Assembly (NCBI GenBank): GCA_027623995.1
Contig: JAQBUF010000002.1
Location: 1 to 64,000, forward strand
Direction: 5' to 3'
Length of the DNA: 64,000 bases
Source: Nitrospirota bacterium
GTDB taxonomy: Bacteria > Nitrospirota > Nitrospiria > Nitrospirales > UBA8639
The notes under the pieces were generated by a model, which was not told where the DNA came from, did no database searches, and was given only the letters and a program-made list of their open reading frames with translations. The position numbers and the translations under genes are program-made. Below, piece after piece: positions 27,481 to 37,686 of the stretch. Position 1 is the stretch's first letter; each line of letters begins with the position of its first letter.

Positions 27481-29184
27481 TCATTTCGCCTTCTCAATCT
27501 TGCTCCAAGAATCTCGCAACGCCACCGTGCGGTTAAATACCAATTTTTCTTCAGAAGAATCCACACGATCAATACAAAAATATCCCTGTCGTTCAAATTG
27601 AAAATGGGTCCCAGCCTTCGCCTGTTGCAAGCTGGGTTCCACGTAGCATTGAGGTAACCGCTCTAACGAACCCGGGTTCAAGCAGTCCCGATAATCTTTC
27701 CCTTCTTTATCATTTCCAGGATCCGGAACCTGAAACAGATGATCATAGAGCCTGACCTCTGCTTGAATCGCATGAGCAGCCGACACCCAATGCAACGTCC
27801 CTTTTACCTTTCGCGACGCTTGAGGTCCACCGCTTCGTGTTTCTGGATCATACGTACACCGCACCTCTTGAATTTCTCCAGTGGTATCATCCTTGACGAC
27901 ACTCAAGCACTTGATAATATAGGCATAGCGCAAACGAACCTCCTGCCCAGGAGCGAGACGAAAAAACTTTTTTGGCGGGTCTTCACGAAAGTCCTCTTGT
28001 TCAATATAGAGGACTCGAGAAAAATGAATGGTCCGGGTTCCCATGGTAGGATCTTCAGGATTATTGACCGCCGAAAGGGCCTCAACCTGCGCCTCAGGGT
28101 AATTTTCAATCACTAATCGCAGGGGACGCAATACACCCATCACACGCAACGCACGTGTATTTAAATCCTCTCGAATGAAATGTTCGAGCAATCCGATTTC
28201 AACCGTACTGTCCCGCTTGGCCACCCCAATATGTTCACAAAAATTTCTGATCGCTTCGGGAGTATAGCCCCGTCGTCGCAACCCCATCAGGGTCGGCAAA
28301 CGCGGATCATCCCATCCCGTCACATGACCTTCTTCGACTAATGCTAATAGCTTGCGTTTACTCAAAAGGGTATACGTTAGGTTTAACCGAGCAAACTCAA
28401 TTTGTTGCGAATGCCGATCCACCTGACAAGCATTCAGCACCCAATCGTATAATGGCCGATGGTCTTCAAACTCCAACGTACATAAGGAATGAGTGATCCC
28501 TTCCATCGAATCAGAAAGCGGATGCGCAAAGTCATAGTTAGGATAAATACACCATGATTCTCCCGTGCGATGATGATGAACGCGACGAATACGATACAAC
28601 ACAGGATCACGCAGATTGACATTCGGGGACGCCATATCGATTTTCGCGCGAAGGACATGAGTGCCATCCGAAAACTCACCGGCACGCATACGATGGAACA
28701 AATCGACATTCTCTTCAACGGATCGATTTCGATAGGGGCTATTTTTCCCAGGTTCGGTTAACGTTCCACGATGCTCCCGCATTTCGTCTGCGTTCAAACT
28801 ATCCACGTAAGCCTGACCCTGTTTGATCAAAAATATGGCGTAGTCATACAAGCGCTCAAAATAGTCCGAGGCATAAAAAAGGCGATTGCCCCAATCAAAG
28901 CCGAGCCACCGCACATCCTCTTGAATAGACTCGACGTATTCCACGTTCTCCTTCGTGGGATTGGTATCGTCAAACCGTAGGTTACACAGGCCTCCTGAAA
29001 ACTCTTCGGCCACCCCAAAGTTTAGACACATGGATTTCGCATGCCCGATATGGAGATAGCCATTGGGTTCTGGAGGAAAGCGGGTTCTCACTTCCCCGGC
29101 GAACTTCTTAGCTTCGACATCCTGTGCAATGATGGTTCGGATAAAATCCTTTGGCGATTCAGCATTCAATTCTGTCATGAGCAT
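27481..29184 (-). CDS. glnS: Glutaminyl-tRNA synthetase
   Basis: This 567-residue class I synthetase has the HIGH motif in [13 protein letters not shown] near residue 38 and the KMSKS-like LLSKRKL near residue 275. C-terminal anticodon-binding beta-barrels follow. It charges tRNA-Gln directly. A tRNA-Gln gene and a glutamyl-tRNA synthetase gene lie only 6-8 kb away, so this organism need not use the transamidation route for Gln-tRNA. ATG 29184 and ATG 29178 are both possible starts. Confidence 0.95.
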   Translation of the reverse strand: MLMTELNAESPKDFIRTIIAQDVEAKKFAGEVRTRFPPEPNGYLHIGHAKSMCLNFGVAEEFSGGLCNLRFDDTNPTKENVEYVESIQEDVRWLGFDWGNRLFYASDYFERLYDYAIFLIKQGQAYVDSLNADEMREHRGTLTEPGKNSPYRNRSVEENVDLFHRMRAGEFSDGTHVLRAKIDMASPNVNLRDPVLYRIRRVHHHRTGESWCIYPNYDFAHPLSDSMEGITHSLCTLEFEDHRPLYDWVLNACQVDRHSQQIEFARLNLTYTLLSKRKLLALVEEGHVTGWDDPRLPTLMGLRRRGYTPEAIRNFCEHIGVAKRDSTVEIGLLEHFIREDLNTRALRVMGVLRPLRLVIENYPEAQVEALSAVNNPEDPTMGTRTIHFSRVLYIEQEDFREDPPKKFFRLAPGQEVRLRYAYIIKCLSVVKDDTTGEIQEVRCTYDPETRSGGPQASRKVKGTLHWVSAAHAIQAEVRLYDHLFQVPDPGNDKEGKDYRDCLNPGSLERLPQCYVEPSLQQAKAGTHFQFERQGYFCIDRVDSSEEKLVFNRTVALRDSWSKIEKAK

Positions 29185-29328
29185 GCAACTTTCAGATAAA
29201 GCATGAGACTCTTGGTCTCCTTAATCAATAAACTATTCCACACGTGTTTTCTCTATAAAAAGACGGTCCCCACTGTAATGTAGCACCGGAAATTCGGCAA
29301 CAGACTCTTTCTGTCAATCCATGATTGC

Positions 29329-30231
29329 TTATCCACCTAGAGGCCAAAGCCAAGCTGCACCTCTGACTCCACTCGAATCACCAAATCGTGGAGGAAGCAG
29401 TCGAGTCTCAACTCGATCAGAAAATACCCAGGACTGCCACAAGGTCGGCACGGTCTGATACAGACGATCGATATTCGACAGGCCTCCACCCAAGACGATC
29501 ACTTCAGGATCAAAGACATTGATGACGCTGGCTAACCCACGAGCCAACCGATGCTCATATCGCTCCAACGTCTCAAGACATTGCGAATGATGAGCTTGGG
29601 CACTTGCATGAATGACTTCTGGTGAACAATCTTCGCCAGTTTTTTTGAAATGATCACGACTCAATCCTGGCCCCGAGAGAAAAGTTTCCAAACACCCACG
29701 TAAGCCACAATAACATTCAGGGCCTGGTCGTTCATCGTCTTCAGGCCAAGGCAAGGGATTGTGCCCCCATTCCCCAGCTATGGCATTCGGACCATGGATT
29801 GGTCGGCCTTCCCAACATAGCCCACCACCAACCCCCGTTCCGAGGATGACTCCGAATACGGACCGGGCACCCTTTGCCGCGCCATCGGTGGCTTCAGACA
29901 CCGTAAAGCAATCCGCATCATTGGCCACACGAACGGGTCGATTCAAGCGTCGCTCTAAATCTTGTTGGAAGGGATGGCCAATGAGCCAAGTGGAATTCGC
30001 ATTTTTGACCAAACCAGTGATAGGCGAAATAGTCCCAGGAATACCGATACCTACGGTCGCGGTAGTCGAAAAATCTCGTTCTAATTCTTCAACGAGAGCT
30101 CCAATGGAAAAAAGGGTGGCCGCATAGTCACCTTGCGGCGAATCCATACGACGACGGGCAACTTCCTCGCCCGCTCCATCCAAGAGGATGGCTTCAATTT
30201 TTGTTCCTCCGACATCAACTCCAAGACGCAT
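29329..30231 (-). CDS. ROK-family sugar kinase
   Basis: This protein of about 300 residues has the ATP-binding start GVDVGGTKIEAILLDG and GIPGTISP. The ROK zinc motif CYCGLRGCLETFLSGPGL follows near residue 180, and a C-terminal glycine-rich region (VIVLGGGLSNI) completes it. Members phosphorylate glucose, fructose or N-acetyl sugars; the specificity is not readable here. There is no HTH, so it is an enzyme rather than a repressor. I choose ATG 30231; the TTG 12 bases upstream lies just past the DUF748 stop. It follows the DUF748 gene on the same strand with a very short gap. Confidence 0.88.
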   Translation of the reverse strand: MRLGVDVGGTKIEAILLDGAGEEVARRRMDSPQGDYAATLFSIGALVEELERDFSTTATVGIGIPGTISPITGLVKNANSTWLIGHPFQQDLERRLNRPVRVANDADCFTVSEATDGAAKGARSVFGVILGTGVGGGLCWEGRPIHGPNAIAGEWGHNPLPWPEDDERPGPECYCGLRGCLETFLSGPGLSRDHFKKTGEDCSPEVIHASAQAHHSQCLETLERYEHRLARGLASVINVFDPEVIVLGGGLSNIDRLYQTVPTLWQSWVFSDRVETRLLPPRFGDSSGVRGAAWLWPLGG

Positions 30232-30249
30232 GGGATTATGCAATAGGGT

Positions 30250-33200
30250 TTATTGAGCGGTGAGAGACAGACGGGTAAGAATGCCATCCCCATCAGATTC
30301 AGAAGCAAGATTGGCCTCTACCAAAAAGATTCGTTCTTCCGGAATATTTTCTTGATTCACGAGGTGATCCCGAATACTCCTTGCACGTTCTTGCGCCAAC
30401 AAACGCAACTCGGCCTCCGTGGTCTCAATCGTTTCAAGCAAGCGTTGTTGCATCTCATCAACAGAAGGAAGCTTGGGCTTTGCCTGTTGGGGACCGCCTG
30501 GCTCCGTCCCTACCTGAGAATCTGTGGAACCACTCTCCCCCTCACCAATTGAAGCTCTCCCTTTCGCAAGTGTATTCCCAAACCTCTGGACAAATAACTC
30601 CGCAAGTAACCTATCACGATCGTTGGATGAAAGATCCTCTACAACAGACGGCGTGGTTTGTGGTTGGCCAGGAGGAGACAACTCTTGTTGTCGTCGTTCT
30701 TTTAGTTGTGCCTCAAGTTTTGTTGTAGCAAGGCTCAACCCATCCTTGGTCGGCTCTGCCCCTCCCGTAATTTCCAATCGTAACCCAGGACGCTGGGCCA
30801 GCGCTGAGGCCAACGTCGAAAGTTTGGCAATCTCTGGCTCAGACAAGGCCGATTGCCCCGCAGCATAGTTCACCTTCGCCAAATCATCCCCACGCCCTCC
30901 CAGCATTCCACCAATCATGGAAAACGGAGAAGTTGCGGCCTTGGTGATAAGATTCATCAGAGTTTGCAGCACCAATTGCCCATAACTGAACTCTGGATTA
31001 TTCAAATCACCGCGCACCGGCAAATCAATATCGATTCGGCCGTCACGGTCCTTCAATAAGGCCAATGCCAAAGGAACTGGCAACGAGGGCGCATCGGGAC
31101 TATCGGTCGCCTCACCCAGCGTTAATTGATCAATCTGAACCTTGTTTTCGCCAATCAATATGTGTTCCGACAAACTATAGTCCAAATCTAGCGACAGCTT
31201 GCCCTTAGTAATCGGGTACCCCATAAATTTCCACGCGTACGGAGAGACCGTCGTTAAATCCATATTCTGAAAGGCTAAGGTCAGATCGGTATACACATCC
31301 TTTTGCAAGGGATTCACCTGCCCATGAATTTTGAGCGTGGCCACATCATCCACTCGCCCCTCCAAGGACACATCGGCTTTAGATAATTCTTGAGAAGACA
31401 ATCCTTGAATCGTTCCTGAAAAGTTTTGAAGGCCTGTCACGACGTGAGGATCAATGGCCTGATCCGTAAAGTCGACGGCGGCATTTTGAATCCGTATGGT
31501 GCCAATTGTGATAAGGGGCGAAGGAGTCGCATCCTCCGTCGCGTCAGTTGAAGATTTCGCATCCTTTTCCACACCCTCATCTTCCGATGAATTTGACGGA
31601 GACCCTGGTGGCGAGAACAATCGCGAGACATTGAGCACACCCTCCGCTCCTTGCACGACTTTGGCATAAGGCAGCGTCACCACAATCTCCCGCAAATCTA
31701 CCCGTGTGGGTTGAGTTTCCACGGCCAGGCCCTGAAACGCCAATTGCTCCCATTTCAAAAATTCCTCGGAGGCATCGGCCTCAGCCAATGCGAAATCATC
31801 AAGGGTCACGTCTCCTGAAAAACGTACCGCTGGGTCTTGCCCAACTTCAGCCTTAAAGGTGGTATGTCCTTGAATGGCAAGAGCCCCACGCTTCAGTTGA
31901 AATCGCACCAACGGTTCAAGGTAGGGTTGCAATGCCGTAAAGGTGAACCCTGAAAGATCCAGCTTCAAGTCCCCTGCTGGCGGCTCCAGCGTCACTTGAC
32001 CACTGATCGCCAACTTGCCTGATTGGTTAAAGGTTAAACCTAATTCCAGAATAATGGGTTGGGTAAGATCAGTGGTCACATTTTGAACCTGCAAACCAAA
32101 CCCTTCGATATGAAGAGGCACTGGGGTGTGAGGCTGACGATCCTCAAACCGCACGGCATATTCTTCCAAAGAAATTTTCTTAATCGTGGCTGACCACGGC
32201 AATTCCTCTGAGTTTGAGGCCGGCGGCACATTGGATTCCACATCGGCAACCTTTGCTTCCGTGCTCGCGAATAAAGCTTGGAAATTCACGGTCCCATCTT
32301 GATTGATCCACCCCCTTACTTCGGTACCACGGGATTGAATTGAATCCACTGACACTCGACGAGCACCCACGTCTGCCTCAATTCCTCGGATAGAAAAGGA
32401 CGGGATCACAATCAACTCTTCAGATTGCCCCTTTTCACGAAGGGCAAAATTTCGCAAGGTAATCGTTCCGTTGTTCAACACCAGGCCCATGGGCTCCGTC
32501 GCCATATCCACATCGTAAGACACTTGAAGATCCAGCAACCCTTGGGAAATTTCAAATTTAAACAGATCTTGAACGTACTGCCACAGGGTCTCGGATCGAA
32601 GACCAGAGACTTCGATCTGACCTTGCGAACGAAGCGGTTCTAGAGAGACATTACCCTGCCACTGCACACGTTCCCCTTCCCCCAATTCAGCGGCCACAAA
32701 GTACGAATTTTGATTCCCTGGCCTTGTACTGAAATTCCTCAAGGTAATCTGAAGTGGCACGATATCCGCGACAAATGTCGTGGATTTCGACTCATCACGA
32801 AACTCCACGACACCTTGTTCGATGGACAAAAGTCCGATCTCGACGACCAATGGCTTATCATCAGAAGGATCGTTTTCAGACTCAGCGATCTCAGGAGGGA
32901 GAGGATCAGATTCGGTGCGCTGCTTTCCCAGTTCTGCGAGATTGAGACGTCCGTCTTCAAATATTTTCACCAAGCCGTAAGGAAGACTCAGACGAATGAT
33001 TTCAAACCGATACACTTCTTCGAGTACGGACGTGGCTTCAAAATTCACGAATAGTTGTTCAAAGCCCACCATAGGGGAGCCATCAACCTCCTGAATTTCG
33101 AATCCTTCCAGCTTAAGATTAAAGGCAAAGGGATCAAAGGCGATATCCCGTAAAATTACCGGACGGCCAAGGACCTTTGAGACCTCAGGCACCCCATATT

Positions 33201-33303
33201 TTTTCACGGCCCAGGGAACCCCTAAAAAGCCAATGCCGGCATACAGTGCCACCAAACTCATGGCTATCAAAACCAAGATTCTGAGAATTTTAAAAACTCG
33301 CAT
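30250..33303 (-). CDS. DUF748 / AsmA-like envelope protein
   Basis: This 1017-residue protein has one N-terminal membrane helix (residues 7-30) and a long periplasmic region of repeated beta-rich segments of the AsmA/TamB type. The C-terminus has the typical DUF748 ending (RSIRDHLVNQ followed by IFLVEA). Related large proteins form beta-taco bridges that may carry lipid between membranes; the role here is inferred. The middle has Pro/Ser/Glu-rich linkers (about 575-600 and 900-950). It precedes the ROK kinase on the same strand. Confidence 0.85.
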   Translation of the reverse strand: MRVFKILRILVLIAMSLVALYAGIGFLGVPWAVKKYGVPEVSKVLGRPVILRDIAFDPFAFNLKLEGFEIQEVDGSPMVGFEQLFVNFEATSVLEEVYRFEIIRLSLPYGLVKIFEDGRLNLAELGKQRTESDPLPPEIAESENDPSDDKPLVVEIGLLSIEQGVVEFRDESKSTTFVADIVPLQITLRNFSTRPGNQNSYFVAAELGEGERVQWQGNVSLEPLRSQGQIEVSGLRSETLWQYVQDLFKFEISQGLLDLQVSYDVDMATEPMGLVLNNGTITLRNFALREKGQSEELIVIPSFSIRGIEADVGARRVSVDSIQSRGTEVRGWINQDGTVNFQALFASTEAKVADVESNVPPASNSEELPWSATIKKISLEEYAVRFEDRQPHTPVPLHIEGFGLQVQNVTTDLTQPIILELGLTFNQSGKLAISGQVTLEPPAGDLKLDLSGFTFTALQPYLEPLVRFQLKRGALAIQGHTTFKAEVGQDPAVRFSGDVTLDDFALAEADASEEFLKWEQLAFQGLAVETQPTRVDLREIVVTLPYAKVVQGAEGVLNVSRLFSPPGSPSNSSEDEGVEKDAKSSTDATEDATPSPLITIGTIRIQNAAVDFTDQAIDPHVVTGLQNFSGTIQGLSSQELSKADVSLEGRVDDVATLKIHGQVNPLQKDVYTDLTLAFQNMDLTTVSPYAWKFMGYPITKGKLSLDLDYSLSEHILIGENKVQIDQLTLGEATDSPDAPSLPVPLALALLKDRDGRIDIDLPVRGDLNNPEFSYGQLVLQTLMNLITKAATSPFSMIGGMLGGRGDDLAKVNYAAGQSALSEPEIAKLSTLASALAQRPGLRLEITGGAEPTKDGLSLATTKLEAQLKERRQQELSPPGQPQTTPSVVEDLSSNDRDRLLAELFVQRFGNTLAKGRASIGEGESGSTDSQVGTEPGGPQQAKPKLPSVDEMQQRLLETIETTEAELRLLAQERARSIRDHLVNQENIPEERIFLVEANLASESDGDGILTRLSLTAQ

Positions 33304-33465
33304 ACTGCACCGTTATAGCAGGTTTAACCTGTCTCTGGGAATCAGGGGCTCGAGGCGGAAAGGGAATGAAGTTTTAGGAGTCTTTAGGAAGAAACATCCG
33401 CAGAATCACTCAGAAAATCCTGTCGCCAGGTCTTTAGACGAGGGGGGAAATCCAGATTCAACATC

Positions 33466-34326
33466 TCAATCAAAAATTACCGTCTTTTTTCCATAGACCA
33501 ACACTCGATGTTCAACGTGGTTACGCACCGCCCTGGCAAGAACAAAGGTTTCAAGATCTCGCCCTTTACGGACCAAATCTTCAATGGAATCACGGTGGCC
33601 AATTCGCATGACATCCTGCTCAATGATGGGACCTTCGTCGAGATCCTGGGTGGCATAATGCGCCGTAGCCCCGATAATTTTCACTCCCCGGTCATAGGCC
33701 TGATGATACGGTCGTGCACCAATAAACGCCGGCAAAAAGGAATGATGGATATTGATGACGGGACATCCCACGGTGTCTAAAAAAGTACTGCTCAAAATTT
33801 GCATATAGCGAGCCATCACCACGACATCAACCTGAAGGCGATGCAACTCTGCCAATACTTGTTGCTCCTGCTCTGGTTTCTTCCCAGGCAACACAGGAAG
33901 ATGGCAATAGGGAATCTCAAAGCGATCCGCCCAAAATTGGCAATCAGGATGGTTCGAGATAATGACCGGGATATCAACAGCCAACTCCCCTCGACGTTGC
34001 CGTTGCAACAGATCCACCAAGCAATGTTCGTATTTGGATACCAGGAGGCCCACGCGAGGTCGTTTATCGGAAAAATGGAGTTCCGAGGCGATACCAAAGA
34101 CTTTGGCAATCGGGGCAAACGAGGCGTGAATGGCATCACGGGGAAGCTGAAATTCTGAAAGATCAAACACTGTCCGCATCAAAAAGTCTCCGGTCTGACG
34201 ATCAGTATGATGGTCCGAATCCAAGATGTTCCCGCCAAAGTCGTGAAGGAAACTCGCAACTCGCGCAACAATCCCCTTTTGATCTTTGCATCGGATTAAC
34301 AAAATCCCGAACGATGTCGTGCTCAC
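33466..34326 (-). CDS. purU: Formyltetrahydrofolate deformylase
   Basis: This 286-residue protein joins an N-terminal ACT domain (LLIRCKDQKGIVARVASFLH) and a formyltransferase-like domain with NHPDC, HHSFLPAFIGARPYHQAY and the catalytic Asp in LDEGPI. It releases formate and tetrahydrofolate from 10-formyl-tetrahydrofolate, balancing one-carbon units. GTG 34326 has GGGAGG seven bases upstream. It is transcribed away from a MITE-like repeat that lies just upstream. Confidence 0.94.
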   Translation of the reverse strand: MSTTSFGILLIRCKDQKGIVARVASFLHDFGGNILDSDHHTDRQTGDFLMRTVFDLSEFQLPRDAIHASFAPIAKVFGIASELHFSDKRPRVGLLVSKYEHCLVDLLQRQRRGELAVDIPVIISNHPDCQFWADRFEIPYCHLPVLPGKKPEQEQQVLAELHRLQVDVVVMARYMQILSSTFLDTVGCPVINIHHSFLPAFIGARPYHQAYDRGVKIIGATAHYATQDLDEGPIIEQDVMRIGHRDSIEDLVRKGRDLETFVLARAVRNHVEHRVLVYGKKTVIFD

Positions 34327-34403
34327 AAATTCCTCCCTGTGATTCTCATCATAGATGTTCCATTGTATTTCACCTTGAAATCACATGTATATCACAGAAA
34401 GCC

Positions 34404-34699
34404 GGATCATACAGAATTTAGGAGTCTGGCAGCACAATACAATCAGGTGAAAATAATTTAGTGGCGTGAGGCTCCCTTCGTTAGATATTCCATATCTCCT
34501 TTCGATCGAAGCGCGTCGTCAAGTCTTTTGTGTAGCTGCAGGCATCTCATGCTGCCTATTCCTCGCATCAGGGGCCATTGTTGCGTTGGAAGAGGGCAAA
34601 ATAAGATCGTGCAGCGACACAAGAAAGAAAGGGGCAAGAAGTTTCATGTATCCAAAATTGGATGGAGATAAAGGCAGACCCCTAAATTCAGTATGATCC
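34404..34699 (+). repeat. MITE-like element, copy 1
   Basis: This is a 296-bp element with about 25-bp terminal inverted repeats. The left end GGATCATACAGAATTTAGG matches the reverse complement of the right end CCTAAATTCAGTATGATCC with one mismatch. It is flanked by AGAAAGCC and AGAAGGCC, a possible 8-bp target duplication with one mismatch. The interior has no transposase and matches copy 2 (37097-37396) in reverse orientation over nearly its whole length. The small open frames inside are by-products. Confidence 0.75.
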
Positions 34700-34813
34700 A
34701 GAAGGCCTTTTGTGCTTGCTTCCAGAGCACGTCAATTGGCTTACCAAACTTGTTAAATTTTTAGAAGCACTAAGGAAGGAAAGAGAGGCAAAAAAGAAAA
34801 TAGGTCCAACAAA

Positions 34814-34850
34814 GAAAAGGCCCATTGGGATTTACCCAACAGGCCTTTTC
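34814..34850. terminator. Hairpin, likely terminator after cspA
   Basis: GAAAAGGCC and TTGGG pair with CCCAA and GGCCTTTTC around a short loop, with a two-base internal mismatch. It lies about 140 bases beyond the cspA stop on the minus strand and just outside the MITE-like element. It could end cspA transcription; the T-run on the minus side is weak. Confidence 0.4.
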
Positions 34851-34989
34851 ACAGATTCTTATAACCTGAAGCTCAAGTTCACAGGCACCAGCCAAGACGA
34901 CACGTGACCCGATTACTCGCTAAGTCTTAAACCGAACTGAGTCCGCCATATCACAGACTCTTGGCAACCACTCTAAAAAGCTATGGTAA

Positions 34990-35193
34990 TCAACTAGGTG
35001 TCACGTTTTTTGCGCAGGGGCCCTTCTGGCCTTCTCCGACTTCATAGTCAACTTTCTGGCCTTCATCAAGCGAGGCATAGCCAGAGACTTTGACTTCAGA
35101 ATGGTGTACGAATAGATCCTTGCCTCCATCGTCAGGAGTAATGAACCCGTAACCTTTGTTTGAATTAAACCACTTAACTGTTCCCGTACTCAT
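34990..35193 (-). CDS. cspA: Cold-shock protein
   Basis: This 67-residue single cold-shock domain has both RNA-binding motifs: KGYGFIT near residue 13 and DLFVHHS near residue 26. It binds single-stranded RNA and DNA as an RNA chaperone. AAGGAGA precedes ATG 35193. A leader of up to 285 bases separates it from tRNA-Gln on the same strand. Long leaders are common in cold-shock genes and can act as temperature switches, but I could not prove a fold. The symbol is generic for the family. Confidence 0.93.
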   Translation of the reverse strand: MSTGTVKWFNSNKGYGFITPDDGGKDLFVHHSEVKVSGYASLDEGQKVDYEVGEGQKGPCAKNVTPS

Positions 35194-35478
35194 ACCGTAC
35201 TTCTCCTTATTAAGTTAATAGCACTCATCCCCCAGCCAACTGTCTTTCCCGATATTGTTTCTTTTCCCTTAAACACATATTTTGGGCCTTCACTAACATT
35301 TGACTGGGGATGAAGGTGAACCTGACTGGACTTGGCATGTTCCCATTCGTGAAGGAGGTTTGACCAAAATCCATGCTGCAAGTTGCATTTAAGAGAAAGT
35401 CGTACACAGTCTTTACCGGTTTTGCAACATTAAAGTAACCGGAACCCGAGAGAAAATCAAAAATTAACCCCAAGAGAG

Positions 35479-35552
35479 TGGCTGGGGGAGAAGGATTCGA
35501 ACCCTCACAGCCAGAACCAGAATCTGACGTCCTACCCTTAGACGATCCCCCA
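35479..35552 (-). tRNA. tRNA-Gln (CTG)
   Basis: Minus-strand cloverleaf. Acceptor TGGGGGA pairs with TCCCCCA, the D-stem is GTCT/GGAC, the anticodon stem TCAGA/TCTGG encloses a loop with CTG, and the T-loop is TTCGAAT. The CCA end is encoded. A promoter-like pair of boxes lies about 10 bases upstream of the gene. It stands between gltX and cspA, all on the minus strand. Confidence 0.93.
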
Positions 35553-35562
35553 ACGTCAGAAA

Positions 35563-35591
35563 ATCTTAATGGAGCCATCTGCTAGAGTCAA
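35563..35591 (-). promoter_or_regulatory. Sigma-70-like promoter of tRNA-Gln
   Basis: TTGACT and TAAGAT lie exactly 17 bases apart on the minus strand. The -10 box ends 11 bases before the first base of tRNA-Gln, as expected for a tRNA gene with a very short leader. Confidence 0.6.
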
Positions 35592-35650
35592 GAAACTGAT
35601 GAGAGGACTCCCCTCATTCCCCGGGGTAGGGGCAACGGTCGGCAAACCAT

Positions 35651-37063
35651 CTAAAAACCCATTCGACTGACAGCTTGCGCAATGCGCAGGAGAACGCGCT
35701 CTTTTCCCAGCAATTGCATCACTTCATGGATGCCAGGGCTGAAGGTTCGGCCAGTAAGCGCGACCCGAAGAGGTTGTGCGAACTTACCCATTTTCAGCCC
35801 GTCTTCTTCGAGCACGGCCTGAATGATAGGATCGACCTCCTCTTTCGAAAGCCCTGCCAGGCCACTCAGACGTTCAGCAAATTTTTTGAGCGTGGGGGCA
35901 ATCGCTGGTGTCAAAAATTTCATCGCAGCCTCTTCATCCATCGTAACCGGCTCCGAAATGAATGGGAGAACCCAATCTGCCATTTCAAGGAAAGTTGTTG
36001 CTCGCTCTCTGACATGTGGAATAACCGCTTCCAGGCCACCTTGAGGTTGCACTGCTCCCTTGGGATCATACCCGTGTTTTTCCAAAAACGGGACCAGCAA
36101 CTCGGCCATGACTCGAGGATCGCCCTGCTTAAGATATTCGGCATTCAACCATTGGAGTTTTTCTGGATTAAACACCGCGGCCGATGATTGGACATTTTTC
36201 AGCGAAAATTTTTCGATCATTTCCTGGATGGTAAAAATTTCCTGATCGCCATGGGACCACCCTAATCGCACGAGATAGTTAACAAGAGCCTCCGGCAAAT
36301 ACCCCATTTCCTGATAGGCCAATACCGACGTCGCACCATGCCGTTTAGAAAGACGCGCTTTATCCGACCCAAGGATCATCGGCAAATGCGCAAAGTGGGG
36401 CACCTGATATCCCAGGGCTTCAAACATCGGGACCTGTCGAGGAGTATTATTGACATGATCATCGCCTCGAATCACATGGGTAATCCCCATCAACGCATCG
36501 TCAATCACGACTGAGAAATTATAGGTGGGATAATTATTCGAGCGCAGGATGATCAAATCATCGAGCACAGTATTTTCAAAAACAATCTTTCCTTTAATGA
36601 GATCATCAACGACCGTTTGCCCCTCTTGAGGAGATTTAAACCGTAAGGCCGCAGGTTGAGCCGGTTTCGTAATACCCAGATCGCGACACCGGCCATCATA
36701 CTTTATCGATTCCCCCTTAGCCTGAGCTTCTTTACGACGCAGCTCCAACTCTTCGGGGGTGCAGACACACCAATAGGCCTTACCTTGATCAAACAGCTGT
36801 TGAGATTTTTCGCGATAGAGATCAAGCCTGTCCGTCTGTCGAAACGGCCCTTCATCCCAATCCAGCCCGGTCCATCGCAGGCCTTCAAGGATCGCGTCGA
36901 TAGCCTCATCCGTAGACCGATCCCGGTCGGTATCTTCAATCCGTAACACAAACGTCCCCCCATGGTGACGTGCAAACAACCAATTAAATAATGCCGTCCG
37001 GACCCCACCAATATGAAGATAGCCGGTAGGACTTGGTGCAAAACGCACACGAACGTCAGTCAT
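35651..37063 (-). CDS. gltX: Glutamyl-tRNA synthetase
   Basis: This 470-residue class I synthetase has the HIGH region in PSPTGYLHIGGVRTALFNW near residue 9 and the KMSKS-like LSKRHGA near residue 240. The helical C-terminal anticodon-binding half is of normal length. It charges tRNA-Glu and is essential for protein and tetrapyrrole synthesis. AAGGAT lies eight bases before ATG 37063. Its start lies 33 bases from the edge of the second MITE-like element, so that element may carry or have displaced its promoter. Confidence 0.96.
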   Translation of the reverse strand: MTDVRVRFAPSPTGYLHIGGVRTALFNWLFARHHGGTFVLRIEDTDRDRSTDEAIDAILEGLRWTGLDWDEGPFRQTDRLDLYREKSQQLFDQGKAYWCVCTPEELELRRKEAQAKGESIKYDGRCRDLGITKPAQPAALRFKSPQEGQTVVDDLIKGKIVFENTVLDDLIILRSNNYPTYNFSVVIDDALMGITHVIRGDDHVNNTPRQVPMFEALGYQVPHFAHLPMILGSDKARLSKRHGATSVLAYQEMGYLPEALVNYLVRLGWSHGDQEIFTIQEMIEKFSLKNVQSSAAVFNPEKLQWLNAEYLKQGDPRVMAELLVPFLEKHGYDPKGAVQPQGGLEAVIPHVRERATTFLEMADWVLPFISEPVTMDEEAAMKFLTPAIAPTLKKFAERLSGLAGLSKEEVDPIIQAVLEEDGLKMGKFAQPLRVALTGRTFSPGIHEVMQLLGKERVLLRIAQAVSRMGF

Positions 37064-37096
37064 AAAATGTTATCCTTTACTTTGAGGCTTTTCCTT

Positions 37097-37396
37097 GGAT
37101 CATACGCAATATATGGTTCTACCCCTACCACCACCCAATTCTGAATATATGGACCTTCCTCTCCCTGTCTTTCTTTCTTGTGTAGCTGCACGATCTTATC
37201 GTGCCCTCTTCCAACGGAACAATGGCCCCTGATGCGAGGAAGAGGCAGCATGAGATGCTGCAGCTACACAAAAAACTCGACGACGCGCTTCGCCCGAAAG
37301 GAGAGGCGAAATAACCAACGAGGGGGAGCCTCACGCCACAAGATTATTTTCACCTGATCGTCTTGTGCGCCCAGACCCCTAAATTCGGTATGATCC
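37097..37396 (-). repeat. MITE-like element, copy 2
   Basis: This is a 300-bp relative of copy 1 (34404-34699) in the opposite orientation. One terminal repeat is well kept (CAGACCCCTAAATTCGGTAT ending at 37396). The other has decayed (GGATCATACGCAATATATGG). The interior shares long near-identical blocks, including TGTGTAGCTGCA and CAGGGGCCATTGTT on the complementary strand. No transposase or target duplication is visible. It sits in the promoter region of gltX. Confidence 0.75.
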
Positions 37397-37533
37397 GTAA
37401 AACCCTATATTGCATATGACCCGTTTTCTTTCCGCCCACTCTCAATATGGCCCGTGTTTTTCTCCCTTCTTCTAGCAGAGATCAACGTTACTGTGCCACT
37501 CATTTTCTTGAAAACATCAGTCACGCCTTCTTC

Positions 37534-37562
37534 TTGACCGAGGTACCCCTACATGATAGATT
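37534..37562 (+). promoter_or_regulatory. Sigma-70-like promoter of tRNA-Ala
   Basis: TTGACC and TAGATT are 17 bases apart. The -10 box ends 48 bases before tRNA-Ala. It lies outside the MITE-like element. Confidence 0.55.
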
Positions 37563-37610
37563 CCAACACGTTAAGTCTATTTTGCAATCAACCGACAATA
37601 TGAGTGGCGT

Positions 37611-37686
37611 GGGGCTGTGGCGCAGTTGGGAGCGCGCGTGAATGGCATTCACGAGGTCGCCGGTTCAATCCCGGCCAGCTCCACCA
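37611..37686 (+). tRNA. tRNA-Ala (GGC)
   Basis: Cloverleaf with acceptor GGGGCTG/CAGCTCC, an anticodon stem CGTGA/TCACG around a loop containing GGC, and an encoded ACCA end. It stands alone on the plus strand between the second MITE-like element and the ABC-F gene. Confidence 0.94.

Noticed and set aside
35225..35578. 117-codon minus-strand frame reading GGSSKGRTSDSGSGCEGSN
   Set aside because: It is the translation of tRNA-Gln and its flanks, a common artefact.
34466..37334. Short frames (34466-34696 plus, 37125-37334 minus) sharing the peptide CCLFLASGAI
   Set aside because: Both lie inside the two MITE-like elements and reflect shared repeat DNA, not a protein family.
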